This document shows, in pieces, positions 39,663-51,390 of a stretch of DNA of 64,000 nucleotides. The notes below the pieces were generated by a model. It saw only the letters and a program-made list of their open reading frames with translations, searched no databases and was not told the origin of the DNA. Made by a program: the position numbers and the translations under genes. Source of the DNA: Mycteria americana (taxonomy: Eukaryota > Chordata > Aves > Ciconiiformes > Ciconiidae); the NCBI RefSeq assembly GCF_035582795.1, contig NC_134367.1, positions 250,501 through 314,500 on the forward strand, in the 5' to 3' direction. Position 1 is the stretch's first letter; every line of letters begins with the position of its first letter.

Positions 39663-40356
39663 GGCGGGGCCGGGCCGGGCCGGGTCGCGCGCCCCCGCTA
39701 CCTGCCGCGCGCCGCCATGTCGGGCCGCGCGCTCCCCGGCACCGCCCCGCGGGGCCCCCGCGATGGCGCGGCCGGTAGAACCGCCCGCCGGGGCCGGCCC
39801 GGCCGCCCGCCCCGCCCCGCCCCGCCCCGCCCCGCCCCGCTCCGCCCCACCGCCCGCGGGCCCGGCGCCGCGGCGAACCGGCGGGGAGCCACACGGCCCA
39901 CGGCGGCGGGGCCTGGCCGTCCCGGTGACACCCCCCCCGGGAGCCCGCCGCAGCCCCGGGGCAGCCCCGTGCCCAGTGCGGGCCCCCGCCGGGGCGCCTA
40001 GTAACGTCGCAGCGACCCCCAGCCGTGCCGCAGCCCTTGCTCCGCCGCGCCCGGTGCTGAGCGCGGGCCCGGAGCGGGACGGGCCCCGGCCACGGCGAGC
40101 CCGGGGGGAGCAGGGCCCGCGGCGCCGGGCCGCCCGCCCCCGCGGGCGGGGAGGGCCCAGGGCACCCGGCCGCGCTGGGAGCGGGCGGCGCGGGGATGGA
40201 CGCCCCGGGAAAGGGAACAGCCCGCACCCCGGCTGCGGAGTGGCGTCACCGCGCGTCATGCGGGGGGCCGCTGACGTCACGACAGGTCACGCAGAGCCCG
40301 CGGGTGGCGCCGCCCTCCGGCCGGCAGGGGGCGCTGTGGGCGGCCGGGCAGGCGCC
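39663..40356. promoter_or_regulatory. Bidirectional CpG-rich promoter of SNX17 and EIF2B4
   Basis: The two start codons are 694 bases apart in head-to-head orientation. The interval is very GC-rich, with repeated CCCCGCCCCGC boxes at 39810-39845. A perfect palindromic CRE (TGACGTCA) lies at 40272-40279, about 80 bases upstream of the EIF2B4 start codon, with a second CGTCA half site nearby (about 40253-40257). No TATA box is seen. Head-to-head SNX17/EIF2B4 is also the human arrangement. Confidence 0.8.
40321..40337 (+). promoter_or_regulatory. CTCF-like site
   Basis: CCGGCAGGGGGCGCTGT fits the CTCF core consensus (CAGGGGGCGC) at all the strongest positions. It lies 20-36 bases upstream of the EIF2B4 start codon, inside the shared promoter. 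Confidence 0.6.
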
Positions 40357-43300
40357 ATGGCGGAGCGCGCTGGGCCGGGCGGTGAGTGCGGGGCCGCGCT
40401 GGGCCGGGCCCCGGGGGGCGGTGGAACCCGCCCCGCGGCACTGGCTGGGGTCCTGCTCCCGGCCGGCCTCCCCCCGCCGGCCTCTCCTCGTCCCCCGCAG
40501 CCGGGGCCGGCCGGGCCCGGCCCCGCTCCCGGCCCCTCTCACGCTTCCTCTCGTTCCAGGTGCGGGCCCCGAAGCAGCCGCGCCGGTGCCGGCGGGACTG
40601 CAGGTGAGCAGGGCTGGGGACCGGCGTGGGGCCGGGGGCCGGCGTGGGGGCCGGGGACTTGCCTGACGGTCTGTGCCCACAGGCCCCGGAGCTCTCCCGG
40701 GAGGAGAAGCTGCAGCTGCGGAAGGAGAAGAAGCAGCAGAAGAAGAAGAAGAGGAGCGAGAAGGGGCCGGCGGCCGAGCCCTCAGAGCTGGGGACGCTCT
40801 CCGACCCAGGGCACTCCCGGGGTGAGGACCTGCTTTCCCCCCGAGGCAGCCCCGGGGCCTGGAGAGCCCCGCGGCAGACCTCTGCAGCACCCTGAGCAGG
40901 GGCAGCCCCGTGGCGAGGCCCCGGCGGTCTCCTGGGCTGGGAACAGCTCTGGAACAGCTCGGGCTGGAACAGCTCTGAGCCAGGAGCATCCTCCAGTTAG
41001 GGGAGGCCGCGGTGGGACCTCCAGGCTGTCCCACCTCTCTGCGCCTGAGTCCCAGCCCCTCGCTTGCCTGCACCTTGTGGGGACCGAGATCTAGAGAGGC
41101 CAGTCCCCTCCCCACCTGAATGCAGGGCTGGCCTGGTGGTCCCCATGTTGGCTGCGTGGGGGTGGCAAGGCGCTGGAGAATGTGGGGCTTAGTCCCACCT
41201 GCCCCTCCAAAGGCAGACCCTTCCCCAGAGGAGGGTCTGCCTGCCACGGGCTGCCCCACATACTGGGCTACATCTCCTGGTGACAGGGGCTGAGCACAGA
41301 CTTCCCCCTTCCATCTCCTGCAGTAGCTGCTCACCCCACGTCCCTCCCAGCCTTGGCCGATGGCCCCAACGATGGTGAGAAGCCCGCGGGGGGAAAGAGC
41401 AAAGCTGAGCTGCGAGCAGAGCGGCGGGCCAAGCAGGAGGCTGAGCGGGCCCAGAAGCAGGCCAAGAAAGCAGAGCTGAGCCAGGCAGCCACAGCAGCCA
41501 AGCCCAGGCTGACCCCCACTGAGCCTCAATCCGGTAAAGCCATCGTCACCAGAGGGTGCAGAGGGTGGGTGGCGAGCAGGGAGGGAGGGGGCCGTGGCGG
41601 ACGCCTGCAGGGGCTGCCCATCCAGTCCTTCCACAGTGCCCTGTGCACTGCCCTGCCATGCGTTTCCTGAGTCTTGGGGCAGTGTGGCAGGGCTGGGGGC
41701 TGTGCCAGGGTGGTACCACCTCACACTGCCCTCCCCACTATCCTCACAGTGGTAAAGCGGCTGCCAGAGCACGTGCAGGTGGATGACCCTGCTGCCCAGA
41801 GGAAACTGGCCAAGAAGCTGGAGCGGCAGCAGGTAGGAGGATGGCTGGGTGACAGGCTGCATGCTACAGAGCAGCCGTGCTGCGGTGTGTGTGGTGGGGT
41901 CAGGCTGCGTGCATGGTGGGACTCGGCCTGCTCTCTGGTGTGCCACAAGCGAGTGCTGGGTGTGATTGGTGGTGCTGGAGTGAGCAGGGCTGTATGGCGG
42001 CCTCAGGTAAGCCATCGTCAATGTTGTTCGGCTACAGGTACCTCTGAGGCAGGACTATGGCACCAAGGTCAACCTGTTCTCCCACTTGCACCAGTACAGC
42101 CGGAAGAAGCCACTGACACAGCAGATGAGGTATGTGGGCTCCCTAGCCCAGGCCACTGGCAATCATTTGGCTCTGCTTCGGCTGGCCTGGCTGCAAAATG
42201 GCCCTAGTAGAGCGGTGTCCTGGTTCTGCATGTGGGATAGGCTTAATGGGGTGAAGGGGGACCCCTTTGCTTGCTTTGAGGAGTGGCAAGGGCAGCCGGA
42301 TGTCCTGCCTGTGGGGTGAGGAGAGCTGCCCTTGGGCAGTGCAGGGCCACGGAGAAGGGGTTGTGGGGTTAGCCTGACGCCTCAGGTCACAGAGCAAGTA
42401 GGGGCTGGACTGACAGCTCCCTTCTTGGGCTGTCCATCAGGTTGTTTGGCTGGGAGCCTGGCAATGGGTTGGTTGTTCCTGGGCTGTAGAGGGCCAGTGC
42501 TGACAGCTCTCTCACGTTTGTCCCTGCAGCATCCCCTCCACAGTAATTCACCCGGCTGTGGTGCGCCTTGGCCTCCAGTACTCCCAGGGCATCATCAATG
42601 GCTCCAATGCCCGTTGCATCGCCCTGCTGGAAGTCTTCAAACAGGTATGCAAGCAGCTACCCATGCCCACCAGGCAGCAAGGGCATTGCACCAGGCACAG
42701 GCATCCCTTCCTGTTCCCTGACCTCTGGGGCTGTATCTGTGCTCAATCATCTTCAGCCTCTTCCTTCTGACCGTGCTCAGGGCTGGGCCCCGCTGGTGTC
42801 CTGTGCTGGTGCTGACGCTGCAGATCTGAGTTCCGGGAGCACCCCTTTGCCCTCCCTGTGAAACCACGTCAAGCTGTGCATTACACGCTTGTGCCTGGTC
42901 TGCAGCCTCCTGGGCAAGGGTGGTTGTGTGCAGTGCCTGGCTAGAAGGGGCAGATGCCCTGAACCCCTGCTCTCTTCCTTCTTGTCTCAGCTGATCCGGG
43001 ATTACTCAACTCCCCCCAACGAGGAGCTGTCACGGGACCTGGTGGCCAAGCTGAAGCCACACATCAGGTGAGGGCTCCCAGTGCTGGAGCAGAGGGACTG
43101 AAGCTCTGCTGAGTGTGGTCCATCAGTCACCTCTCGGGATTGGTGTCCACCCAAACTTGGGCTGACTTTCCTGGGACTCTGGGTTCTGCCTCCTTGCCCA
43201 CCATCCCCAGCCCAGCTGCACCCTCCCTCTTCTTGTCCCTGCTCTCCAGGCTGCTCTGGAGCTAAGCCCATTTCGTCTCTGCAGCTTCCTGAACCAGTGC

Positions 43301-46300
43301 CGGCCCCTCTCAGCCAGCATGGGAAATGCCATTAAGTTTCTCAAGAAGGAGATTTCATGCCTACCCGACACCCTGAGAGAGGAAGAGGTGAGTGGCCTCA
43401 GGCGAGCAGCAGGCTCCAGCCCTGTGGCTGCAGGCACCAGGGTGGAGGGACAGCCCTGGCGCAGGCTAGGCAGGGAGAGGTGGGGGGATGCAGACTGGGA
43501 GCAGTGCTGCAGTGAAGCTAGAAGACTTGGCCATCAGTGTCGCCAGCCACGGCCTGAGCGGGGACTGCGGCCAGACCTGCTCCCCCTCTTCCAGCAGGCA
43601 CAGCCCAACAGGACCCAAAGGGGTCGGGGTGCGCCACAGCAAATTCTGGGCTGTGTCGCTGGGCCGGTAGGACTGGAGCTCGTCAGGAGCAGGGATGTAA
43701 AATGGGAGAAGCTGCAGCAGGCGCACACGGTCTCAGTGAGCGCAGCACTGCACCATGGGCCTGGCCAGCAACCAGCATTGCACCTGCATCGAGAAGTGAC
43801 TCTTGAGTGGCTGGAGGATTGCAGGCTGGTCCAGCTGGTGCTGTGTACTGTAGGAAGGCCACAAACACCACAGCAGCTGAGCACCATGAGCTGCCCTTGC
43901 CCACCAGGACGGCCTGTGAAAGCATTGTTTGACAGCATCAGTAAAGTACCAGAAGAAGAATAATGTGTTCTTTCAGTGCTCAGCTACATCCCATGCAAAA
44001 AGCTCCACAGGAGCCCGTTGGCTGTGGAGCAAGGGGCAGGGTGGTGGTATATGTCAGAAGTACCCCTGAAGCTGTGTGGCTAGTGGGCTGAGAGGAGTCA
44101 GGCTGGAGAGTCTGAGCAGTAAAATCTCCACAGGATGACCAGAGCGACTGACCCAGGAGATGTGGGGGAGATAATGAGCAGAGCTGGGGAGGGCCTGATG
44201 GCAGCTCGAATGCGTGGTGAGGCACCGTGGTCTGCTGGGAGGCTTGTGCTGGGACAGGAGTGGCCCTTGTGTGTCCTGCAGAGCCCCTGTCCCAGGGGAG
44301 GGTGCTATGCAGCAAACAGGCTGGTTGGGAGCAGCGCAGGGCTCTCCGCTTACAGGCAGAGCTGAGCCCACAATGCTGCCAGGCTGCAAGGGACAACAGT
44401 GTCTGCAGTGTGGCAAGGCCATGCTGTATGTGATGGCACTGTCTCCCCAGGCGAAGGAGAAGCTGCAGGACGCTATTGACAAATATCTGCGGGAGAAGAT
44501 TCTTCTGGCAGCTGAAGCCATTTCAAGGTCTGCCTTTGAGAAGATAAATGACAACGATGTGATCCTGGTGTATGGATGGTAAGAGGAGAGCCAGGGCAGC
44601 CAGGCCAGCGGGTGGAAAAAGGAAACGGAGCAGTTGAGTGAACACAGGAAGCTCTTGCAAAAGCAGTTTTTCAAGGGTGGAAAAGTCAGCATTGCCCAAG
44701 GGAGAGGGAGGGGTTGTGGCTCTGGGTCCAGCAACTAGAAATAAGCAGGGAGGGGGCAGTCAGGGGGTGCCAGCCAGAACTTGGCTGTGGTGGGGAGCTG
44801 GTAAATAAAGAGACAAGGGAGAAGTTTATGACCAGCGGGGCAGGACAGAACAGTGGATGTATGAGGGTGGCAGGGCAGAGCAGAGCATGGCCCTGGGATC
44901 AGCACTTGCTAACTGGACATGGATGTATTGTTCGTGCTTTAGTAGAGAGCTCATTAGGACTCTTGTCCTGTCATGGGAGACAGGCAGGCTGATGAGCTCA
45001 TGTCACGAGGTGGTGACAGAGCACTTTCTGCCTGGCAGCTACCGAGGAGAATGCTAAACTGTGTCTGCAGAGTGCAGCAGACGGTGTTGGCAGGCCTGGC
45101 TGCCAGCAGGCATCCCTGGAGGGCCCTGCTGCAGAGGGCTGTGTCCTGCTGATGTTGTTTCCAATTTCTCTGCGTGCTGGGACAGGCTAGATGCTGGAAG
45201 CACTGGAGACCTCGGACTCATTAGAGGAACGAACAGGAGGGTCTGATCAAGTAGCCTTATACCAGCCTATACTGATTAGTGTAGTTGTGTTAGCGCCTCA
45301 AACTCAGTTTGTGAATGCCTGAGTTTGCACTGCCTCCCATTTCGACTAACCCAGACTCCCAGACCTGCCGCCCTGTGGTGTTACAGTGGTGGGCAACGCC
45401 TTGACTGGGCCGAGAAGTGCCTGACAGGGGCCTAAAGCCATTGCCATCAGCTAAGCCTGTGCTGAAGGCTTGTCCGTGAGACTTTGCTGCTCCTGTTCAG
45501 GGCTCAGCACTGTCCTCTGTTTGCATGTGTCCAGAGTTAAGTGTTTCAAGAAACCCAGATTCACCACTTCTTCAATACAGGGCACTTACAGAGCAGCCAT
45601 CACTGTTTACTGACATTTTAAACAAACTGCAGCAAAGTCAAATGTAAGGAAGCAAAAATATGGAAGCTCGTTCTTCCTTTGAGGGACTGTGTCCCAGAAA
45701 GTAGGGGTGGGAAAAGGAGCCAGAGGCCGCTGTGGCAAAAGAGTCCAGACGTGATGTGTCTCCTTGGTGATCAGTGGAGGAAGGAGCAAGGGCAGGAGGC
45801 CGGTGTGGGCCTGGAGCATTATGAGAGGGAAACCTGGAGAGGGTTTGGAGGGGGAGTGCCTCACTGTGGTCATGGACAGGTGGAGGTCAGTGCTGCTTCC
45901 AGGGAGGGCTGAGACATCGCTTTTCCCAGGGGGTGATTCTCTGTGCAAAGACGGAGAGGGGGCCCTGGAAGCAAGCGTGGCAGGAGAGTGTCTGGAAGGG
46001 GCAGCACTTGTAACGGCAAGGGTGGACATCAGCTCTGCCTGGACTCATCTCCAGGCAGCACTAGCCCATCAGGCTCTTGGTGGGAGCCCAGCTCCCACCC
46101 TGGGTAAGACAGACATTGCTCTGTTTGGGCTCGATGTGCTCGGGGACCTGCCATGGCAGCTGGCGCCTGGCAGTGCCTGCTCTGCTGCAGCTGCTGGCAG
46201 CCAGCCCCTGCTGTCAGGCACCTGGCAGGGCTGTCCTCTGGGCGAGACCCCATGCTAACGCTCAGGAGACATCCTGCCCAGCCAGCACCTGACGAGTCCC

Positions 46301-47306
46301 GCGCTGGAGCCAGCACCAAGGAAAGTCTCCCGGTACTGGGCTGCATTTCTGGGCAATGCTGGCAGCGTCAGCGCAGGGCGGCTGGGCCGGGTGAGAGCCT
46401 GGCCTGGCAGGACAGGGCAGCCTGCTAACTGGTGTCCATCAGCTCTTCCCTCGTGAACCGCACGCTGTGTGATGCCCATGTGAAGAAGGGCCAGGCCTTC
46501 CGCGTGATCGTGGTGGACAGCCGGCCACGGCTGGAAGGCCGGGAGACGCTGCGCCGGCTGGTGCGTAAGGGCATTCACTGCACCTATGTGATGATCAACG
46601 CCATTTCTTATGTGCTGCCTGAGGTGAGGAGCAGAGGGGCTGTGCCAAGGGTGGTGGTGGGCATGGGGGAGGCTGCAGTGTGATAAAGGTGCTGACAGAT
46701 CCCTGTGGTTCCCTGACAGGTGTCCAAAGTGCTGCTGGGAGCCCACGCACTCCTGGCCAATGGCTCTGTCATGTCCCGGGTGGGGACATCCCAGATAGCG
46801 CTGGTGTCTAAGGCCTACAACGTGCCTGTTCTGGTGTGCTGTGAGACCTATAAGTTCTGTGAGCGAGTGCAGACAGACTCTTTTGTCTCCAACGAGCTGG
46901 GTAAGGCTTCTGTCCCCTTCCTCCCTGGGATGTGCTCCCTCTTCCTGCTGCTGGCCAGGATGGACTGATCTGCCCTGCCATTCGCCTTCCTGGCCGAAGG
47001 GCCACCACTCACAGGAAGGGTGGTGGTTGGGCCTGGCAGGCAGCAGGGCAGGATGGAGAGGTGCTGTCCCTCGCCCTGATCCTGCCGGCTGCTCCTCTCT
47101 CTGCAGATGACCCCGATGACCTGATCGTGCTCCGGAAGGGCCAGGCCCAGTTGGGTGGCTGGGCAGAGAACAAGTCCTTGCGCCTCCTCAACCTGGTCTA
47201 TGACGTGACACCGCCTGACCTGGTGGATCTGGTCATCACAGACTTGGGCATGATCCCCTGCACCTCTGTGCCTGTCGTCCTGCGTGTCAAGAACGTGGAT
47301 CAGTAG
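40357..47306 (+). CDS. EIF2B4: EIF2B4, translation initiation factor eIF2B delta subunit
   Basis: This is a regulatory subunit of the cytosolic guanine nucleotide exchange factor for eIF2. Thirteen exons: 40357-40381, 40560-40603, 40683-40821, 41324-41533, 41750-41832, 42038-42129, 42530-42644, 42991-43067, 43285-43387, 44451-44578, 46443-46623, 46720-46900 and 47107-47306. They join to 525 residues (human 523). The N-terminal region is Lys/Glu-rich ([37 protein letters not shown]) and divergent, as in the family. From exon 5 the conserved part follows: [50 protein letters not shown]. The Rossmann-like C-terminal domain has [55 protein letters not shown] and [20 protein letters not shown]. 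It shares its promoter with SNX17. Intron 10 (44579-46442) is the longest and shows no nested gene. Confidence 0.97.
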
Positions 47307-47328
47307 TAGGGGCAGCTGCACAGACAAT

Positions 47329-47334
47329 AATAAA
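47329..47334 (+). terminator. EIF2B4 poly(A) signal
   Basis: A canonical AATAAA lies 23 bases after the EIF2B4 stop, giving a very short 3' untranslated region. Confidence 0.85.
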
Positions 47335-47339
47335 CCAGG

Positions 47340-48222
47340 CCCCACGATATGCCTTGTCTGCTTTCTGTGGTGTGGCAGGAGCCCTGGCACCGCGTGTCAC
47401 CACAGGCTCGGCTCTGCACTTTCCTTGGGCACGCTGGCACTTCTGCTTAGCTGTGCCCGGCCCTTCTCTTCCCACTCCAGGCTGCAGCAGGGGAAGGATC
47501 TTCCCTGTCCCTGGGCCCCTCCTCTGGGACCTGAGGGAAATGGTGACACTATGGTGACAGCCCCTGGCTCACACCTCCTCTGGCTGTGGTTCTGGCAGGC
47601 AGTCGAGCCGTGCTGTCCCCTGGTACGGCCCTGGTCACAAGGACAGACCTGGGCATTGCGGGGGGTGAAGTGTCGGAGGCGGAGTAGGCTCTGGTCTTGG
47701 ACTCACTGGTGGGGCCACCGGGCGTGGGGCTGAGGAGAGCGCGGAGTCGCAGGGCCCGGGCCCCGCGGGAACGTAAAGATCCAGGAGGAACGGAAGCGCC
47801 TGTCACGCCCCGACCTCGATCCCCCACGATCTCGCTGCCGGGGGGAGCGGGAGTGCGACCGCGACGGGGAGCGGAGGGCGGCCGCGGCGCAGCGGTGCCC
47901 GAAGGCCGGGGGGTTCCGTGCTTTCAAGACGAGGATCGGAACTCAGCGGCAATGGGCACTTCCCTGCCTGGAGAAGGAAAAAAGGAACTTCCCTGCCTGG
48001 GAACATCCCGCCTGCTTCCTGACGCCACGGCTCCAGCGCTCCGTGGCCGCCTCCTGCGGCCGCCGCTACCGCGGCCCTGCCCGCCCCGGAGACCGGCCGC
48101 GGGACCGAGCCCTGCCCGAGCAGCGGAGCCCGGACATCGCCGCAACGGGTCCACGCCGGCCGCGCCGGGGACAGCAGCGGGAACAGCCCGCGCGCCACCA
48201 CAAACACCCCCTGCTTTACAGC
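47340..48222. other. Spacer between EIF2B4 and the first U1 gene
   Basis: GC-rich sequence with no recognised gene. The minus-strand frame near 47810-47900 reads as an Arg/Ser-rich peptide, but it has no start, splice or domain support and may be only a composition effect. Confidence 0.5.
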
Positions 48223-48236
48223 TCTGTCCTTGTACC
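48223..48236 (-). terminator. snRNA 3' box of U1 copy A
   Basis: On the minus strand GGTACAAGGACAGA starts 9 bases after the U1 end. The AAGGACAGA core is shared by all four copies and matches the vertebrate 3' box (AAAARNNAGA), which directs snRNA 3'-end formation. Confidence 0.75.
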
Positions 48237-48244
48237 AGCCATGT

Positions 48245-48408
48245 CAGGGGAGAGCGCGAACGCAGTCCCCCACTACCACAAATTATGCAGTCGAGTTTCC
48301 CGCATTTGGGGAAATCGCAGGGGTCAGCACACCCGGAGTGCAGGGGATGAGCCTCGCCCTGGGAAAACCACCTGCCTGATCATGGTGTCTCCCCTGCCAG
48401 GTAAGTAT
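48245..48408 (-). ncRNA. U1 snRNA gene, copy A
   Basis: This is a full-length 164-nt U1 small nuclear RNA, transcribed leftward. The first bases ATACTTACCTG, which pair with 5' splice sites, begin at 48408. The Sm site AATTTGTGG and the final stem ending CTCTCCCCTG are intact. Compared with human U1 from memory, loop I reads GATCAGGCAG instead of GATCACGAAG, and loop II reads CCTGCACTCC instead of ATTGCACTCC. About 300 bases upstream are nearly identical to the other copies. It lies 0.9 kb beyond the EIF2B4 stop. A functional variant U1 is more likely than a dispersed pseudogene because promoter and 3' box are present. Confidence 0.95.
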
Positions 48409-48450
48409 GACCACACACCGCCCCGAACGCACCACAGCCCCAAACACCCA

Positions 48451-48467
48451 CACACAACACACGGACA
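48451..48467 (-). promoter_or_regulatory. Proximal sequence element of U1 copy A
   Basis: TGTCCGTGTGTTGTGTG spans -59 to -43. It resembles the human U1 PSE (TGACCGTGTGTGTAAAG) in position and in its first half. The same sequence is found at the same distance in all four copies. Confidence 0.65.
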
Positions 48468-48626
48468 GCAACAAAAACACACACCACACACACACACACG
48501 CCGCCACCACGCCTCCCCGATCCACGCTTCGCCGCCGCGCACCGCCCACGCAGCGCTCGCCCACGCCCGCGGGCGGCGTCTTGGGGGGGGGGCTCGGGGC
48601 TGTCCCGCCAGCCCGCGCGGTGCTCG

Positions 48627-48634
48627 ATCTGCAT
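48627..48634 (-). promoter_or_regulatory. Octamer-like distal element of U1 copy A
   Basis: ATGCAGAT on the minus strand, about 220 bases upstream of the U1 start, is one base from the octamer ATGCAAAT. A GC box (GGGGGCGTG) is adjacent. This is where the snRNA distal enhancer is expected. Confidence 0.65.
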
Positions 48635-48699
48635 GGACACGCCCCCTCCCGCAACGCCCCGCCCCTGGCGGCTCGCAGCGGCCCCGCCCGCAGCGGCGG

Positions 48700-49399
48700 G
48701 GGCTCCGCTCCGTCTGCGGCAGCGGGGTCGGTAAGTAACGGGCAGCGCGTTGCCCGGCAGCCGCTGCGCGGAGCCTCCTCGCTCCCGCTGCACTGCTGCC
48801 GGGGGCTGCTGCCCCGCGCCCCCCCCGCCAGCAGCCGGCACGGACCGAGAGCCGCTCCGCTCTGCGGGCACCGGGGCTCTGCGGGCACCGGGGCTCGTCT
48901 CGCCGCGGCCGGGAGGCTGGAACGGCGCCCCCGCAGCAGCCACCCCCCTCCCGCGGCAGCGGCCTCGGCGGCAGCTGTGACGAGCAGGTCTGGGAAGTCC
49001 CGGCGACGGGTCTGGGGGCGACGAGTCCCGGTGACAAGAGCCCCGGGAGCCGGCGGGAAGGTGCCCTCCCGGCCCCCTCTGTGCGCAGAGAAGGACTCGG
49101 GGACACGGGGGGGGCTGTCCTGGCCGCAGGGGCCGCGGAACCGTCGGCTCTACAGTTTTCGCTGTGATGAAGAAAAGGGCAGCGGAGCGGCTGCCCGGTT
49201 CCGGGAGAGCAGACCTCAAGCTGCTCGGGGAGCCCCTGAGCAGCGTCCCCGGGGAATCTGCCTGCGAGGGCTCGGGGGGCCGTGGGAGCGGGGCGCTTCT
49301 TAGCAGCCACCTCTAAAAGCCCGGCAGCCGGCAATCCCAGGTGCCCCAAGTCAAGCACATGGGGCAGGAGACCAGCTGGGCTGGCCAGGGACCTCCTCG
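48700..49399. other. GC-rich spacer upstream of U1 copy A
   Basis: CpG-rich, with no gene recognised. Open frames on both strands lack domains and reflect base composition. Confidence 0.5.
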
Positions 49400-51345
49400 T
49401 GGAGCTCGGGAGGAAGACGACGTGGCACCATCTCTGGAGGCGAGGTCAGGCTTCGCAGGAGGGTCACGGAGCCGTGGTTCCCACCGTAGGGAGGAGACAC
49501 GGAAGGCCAAAGCTCCGCTGGAGTTGACACTGGCTAGTGCTGTGCCAGGCAAGAAGGGCTTTCTAAGTACGGTCACAGCACGAGGAGGTCTAAGGAAGAC
49601 GTTGGACCGACCCTTGTGGAAGATGGACACCTAGCAAACAGGGGTGAAGAAAAGGCAGAGGCATTCAGTGCAATTTTTGCCTCAGTCTTTAATACTACTG
49701 ATGGACCTTGGGCTGCCCGGTCCCCGGAGTTGGGGGACCACGGCCGCGGGAACAGTGACTTTCCATTTGCGGACACTGAGATTGTCAGGGAGCAGCTGTA
49801 TCAGCTGAGTGTTCCCAAGTCCATGGGACCTGATGGGATTCACCCCGGCGTGCTGAAGGAGCTGGCGGATGTTACGGCAGGACCCCTCTCGATCGTCTAG
49901 CAAAGGCCTTGGCAGTCTGGGGAGGTCCGTGCCGCCTGGAAGCTAGCCAACGTTATTCCAATTGACGAGAAGGGCGCGAGGGGAGACCCGGCAACGACAG
50001 ACCTGTGAGTCTAACCTCAGCACCTGGAAAAAGGACAGAGAAGAGCATCCTGGCTGCTACCGAAAGGCATTTAAAGGACAACGCAATCGTCAGGCACGGT
50101 CAGCACGGGTTAGTTCGCGAAGGGGAAGTCCTGTCTAACGAATTCGATATCCTTCTACGATAAGGTCACCCGCCAGGTGGATGAAGGGAAGGCGGTGGAT
50201 AGTTTTTCTGGATTTCAGGAAGGCTTTTGATCCTGTCCCTCACAGCACCCTTCTGGACAAGCTGCCCAGCCGTGGGATGGGCTGGTTCACAGTGCGCTGG
50301 GTGAAGAACCGGCTGGACGGCAGGGCTCAAAGGGCTGCAGTGAATGGGGCTACATCTGGCTGGTGACCGGTCACCAGCGGCGTTCCTCAGGGCTCAATTC
50401 TAGGGCCAGTTCTGTTCAATATGTTTATCAACGATCTGGATGCAGGAGCTGAATGCACCGTTAGCAAGTTTGCTGACGGTACCAAACTGGGAGCTGCTGT
50501 TGACTCTCTTGAGGGACAAGAGGCCTTGCAGAGGGATCTAGATAGATTGGAGCATTGGGCAATCATCAACAGCGTGAAATGGAACAAGACCAAATGCCGC
50601 ATTCTGCAGCTGGGACGGAGTAACGCCAGGCACAAGTCTAAACTGGGAGAGGAGTGGCTGGAGAGCAGCCCTGCAGAAAGGGATGTGCGGGTGCTGGTCG
50701 GCAGCAGGCTCGATAGGAGCCAGCAGTGTGCCCTGGCAGCCAAGAGGGCAAACCCCATCCCAAAGTGCATCAAACACAGGAAAAACAGCCGGTCAAGCGA
50801 GGGGATTGTCCCGCTGTATTCAGTGTTGGTGCGGCCTCCCCTGGAGTACTGCGTGCAGTGCTGGGCCCCACCATTTGAGAAGGATGTGAAGGTCCTCAAA
50901 TGTCTCCAGAGAAGGGCAACAAAGCTGGTGAAGGGCTGGAAGGCAAGTCCTCTGAGGAGCGGCTGAGGACTCCGGGTTTGTCTCGTTGGGAGAGAAGGAG
51001 GCTGAGGGGCGACCTCATTGCTCTCTGCAGCTTCCTGAGGAGGGGACGTGGAGAGGGAGGTGCTGAGCTCTTCTCCCTGGGATCCAGGGACAGGACTCCT
51101 GGGAATGGTTCAAAGCCGTGCCAGGGGAGGTTCAGACTTGACATGAGGAAGCATTTCTTTACTGAGAGGGTGGCCAAACCCTGGAACAGGCTTCTTGGAG
51201 AGGTGGTCGATGCCCCAAGCCTGTCAGTGTTTAAGAAGCATTTGGACAATGCCCTTAACATGCTTTAACCTGTGGTCAGCCCTGAAGTGGTCAGGCAGTT
51301 GGACCCGATGATCCCTGTAGGTCCCTTCCAGCTGGACTACCCTAC
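49400..51345 (+). mobile_element. CR1 LINE, 5'-truncated, about 1.9 kb
   Basis: The element covers the middle and 3' part of CR1 ORF2 in the plus direction. Recognisable blocks are [90 protein letters not shown] and [16 protein letters not shown]. The catalytic FADD is changed to FADG, and frame breaks near 49631, 50000 and 50160 separate the blocks, so it is inactive. The 3' untranslated part (GGTTCAGACTTGACATGAGG, AACAGGCTTCTTGGAGAGG) ends around GATGATCCCTGTAGGTCCCT. The terminal repeat is not the common ATTCTATG type; a CTACC/CTGTC simple repeat follows. The left edge is approximate. Confidence 0.9.
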
Positions 51346-51390
51346 CCTACCCTGTCCTGTCCTGTCCTGTCCTGTCCCATCCTACCCTTT
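51340..51390 (+). repeat. Pentanucleotide simple repeat after CR1
   Basis: CTACC units pass into CTGTC units directly at the 3' end of the CR1 element. It probably grew from the LINE tail. Confidence 0.85.

Noticed and set aside
38057-39778. 573-codon open frame on the plus strand over the SNX17 first intron and exon
   Set aside because: It is very GC-rich with Pro/Arg/Ala-biased translation, overlaps the well-supported SNX17 exon 1 in antisense, and shows no domain.
40246-42021. 591-codon minus-strand open frame across EIF2B4
   Set aside because: Antisense shadow of EIF2B4 exons and GC-rich introns; no recognisable protein.
47810-47900. Arg/Ser-rich minus-strand peptide (SPSRSHSRSPRQRDRGGSRS), possible SR-protein exon
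   Set aside because: No splice sites, start or flanking homologous exon; CpG-rich composition can produce RS-like text.
48270-48400. Recurring peptide near all four U1 copies (YAVEFPAFGEIAGVSTPGVQ and its other-strand partner)
   Set aside because: It looked like a repeated protein domain, but it is translation of the U1 snRNA sequence.
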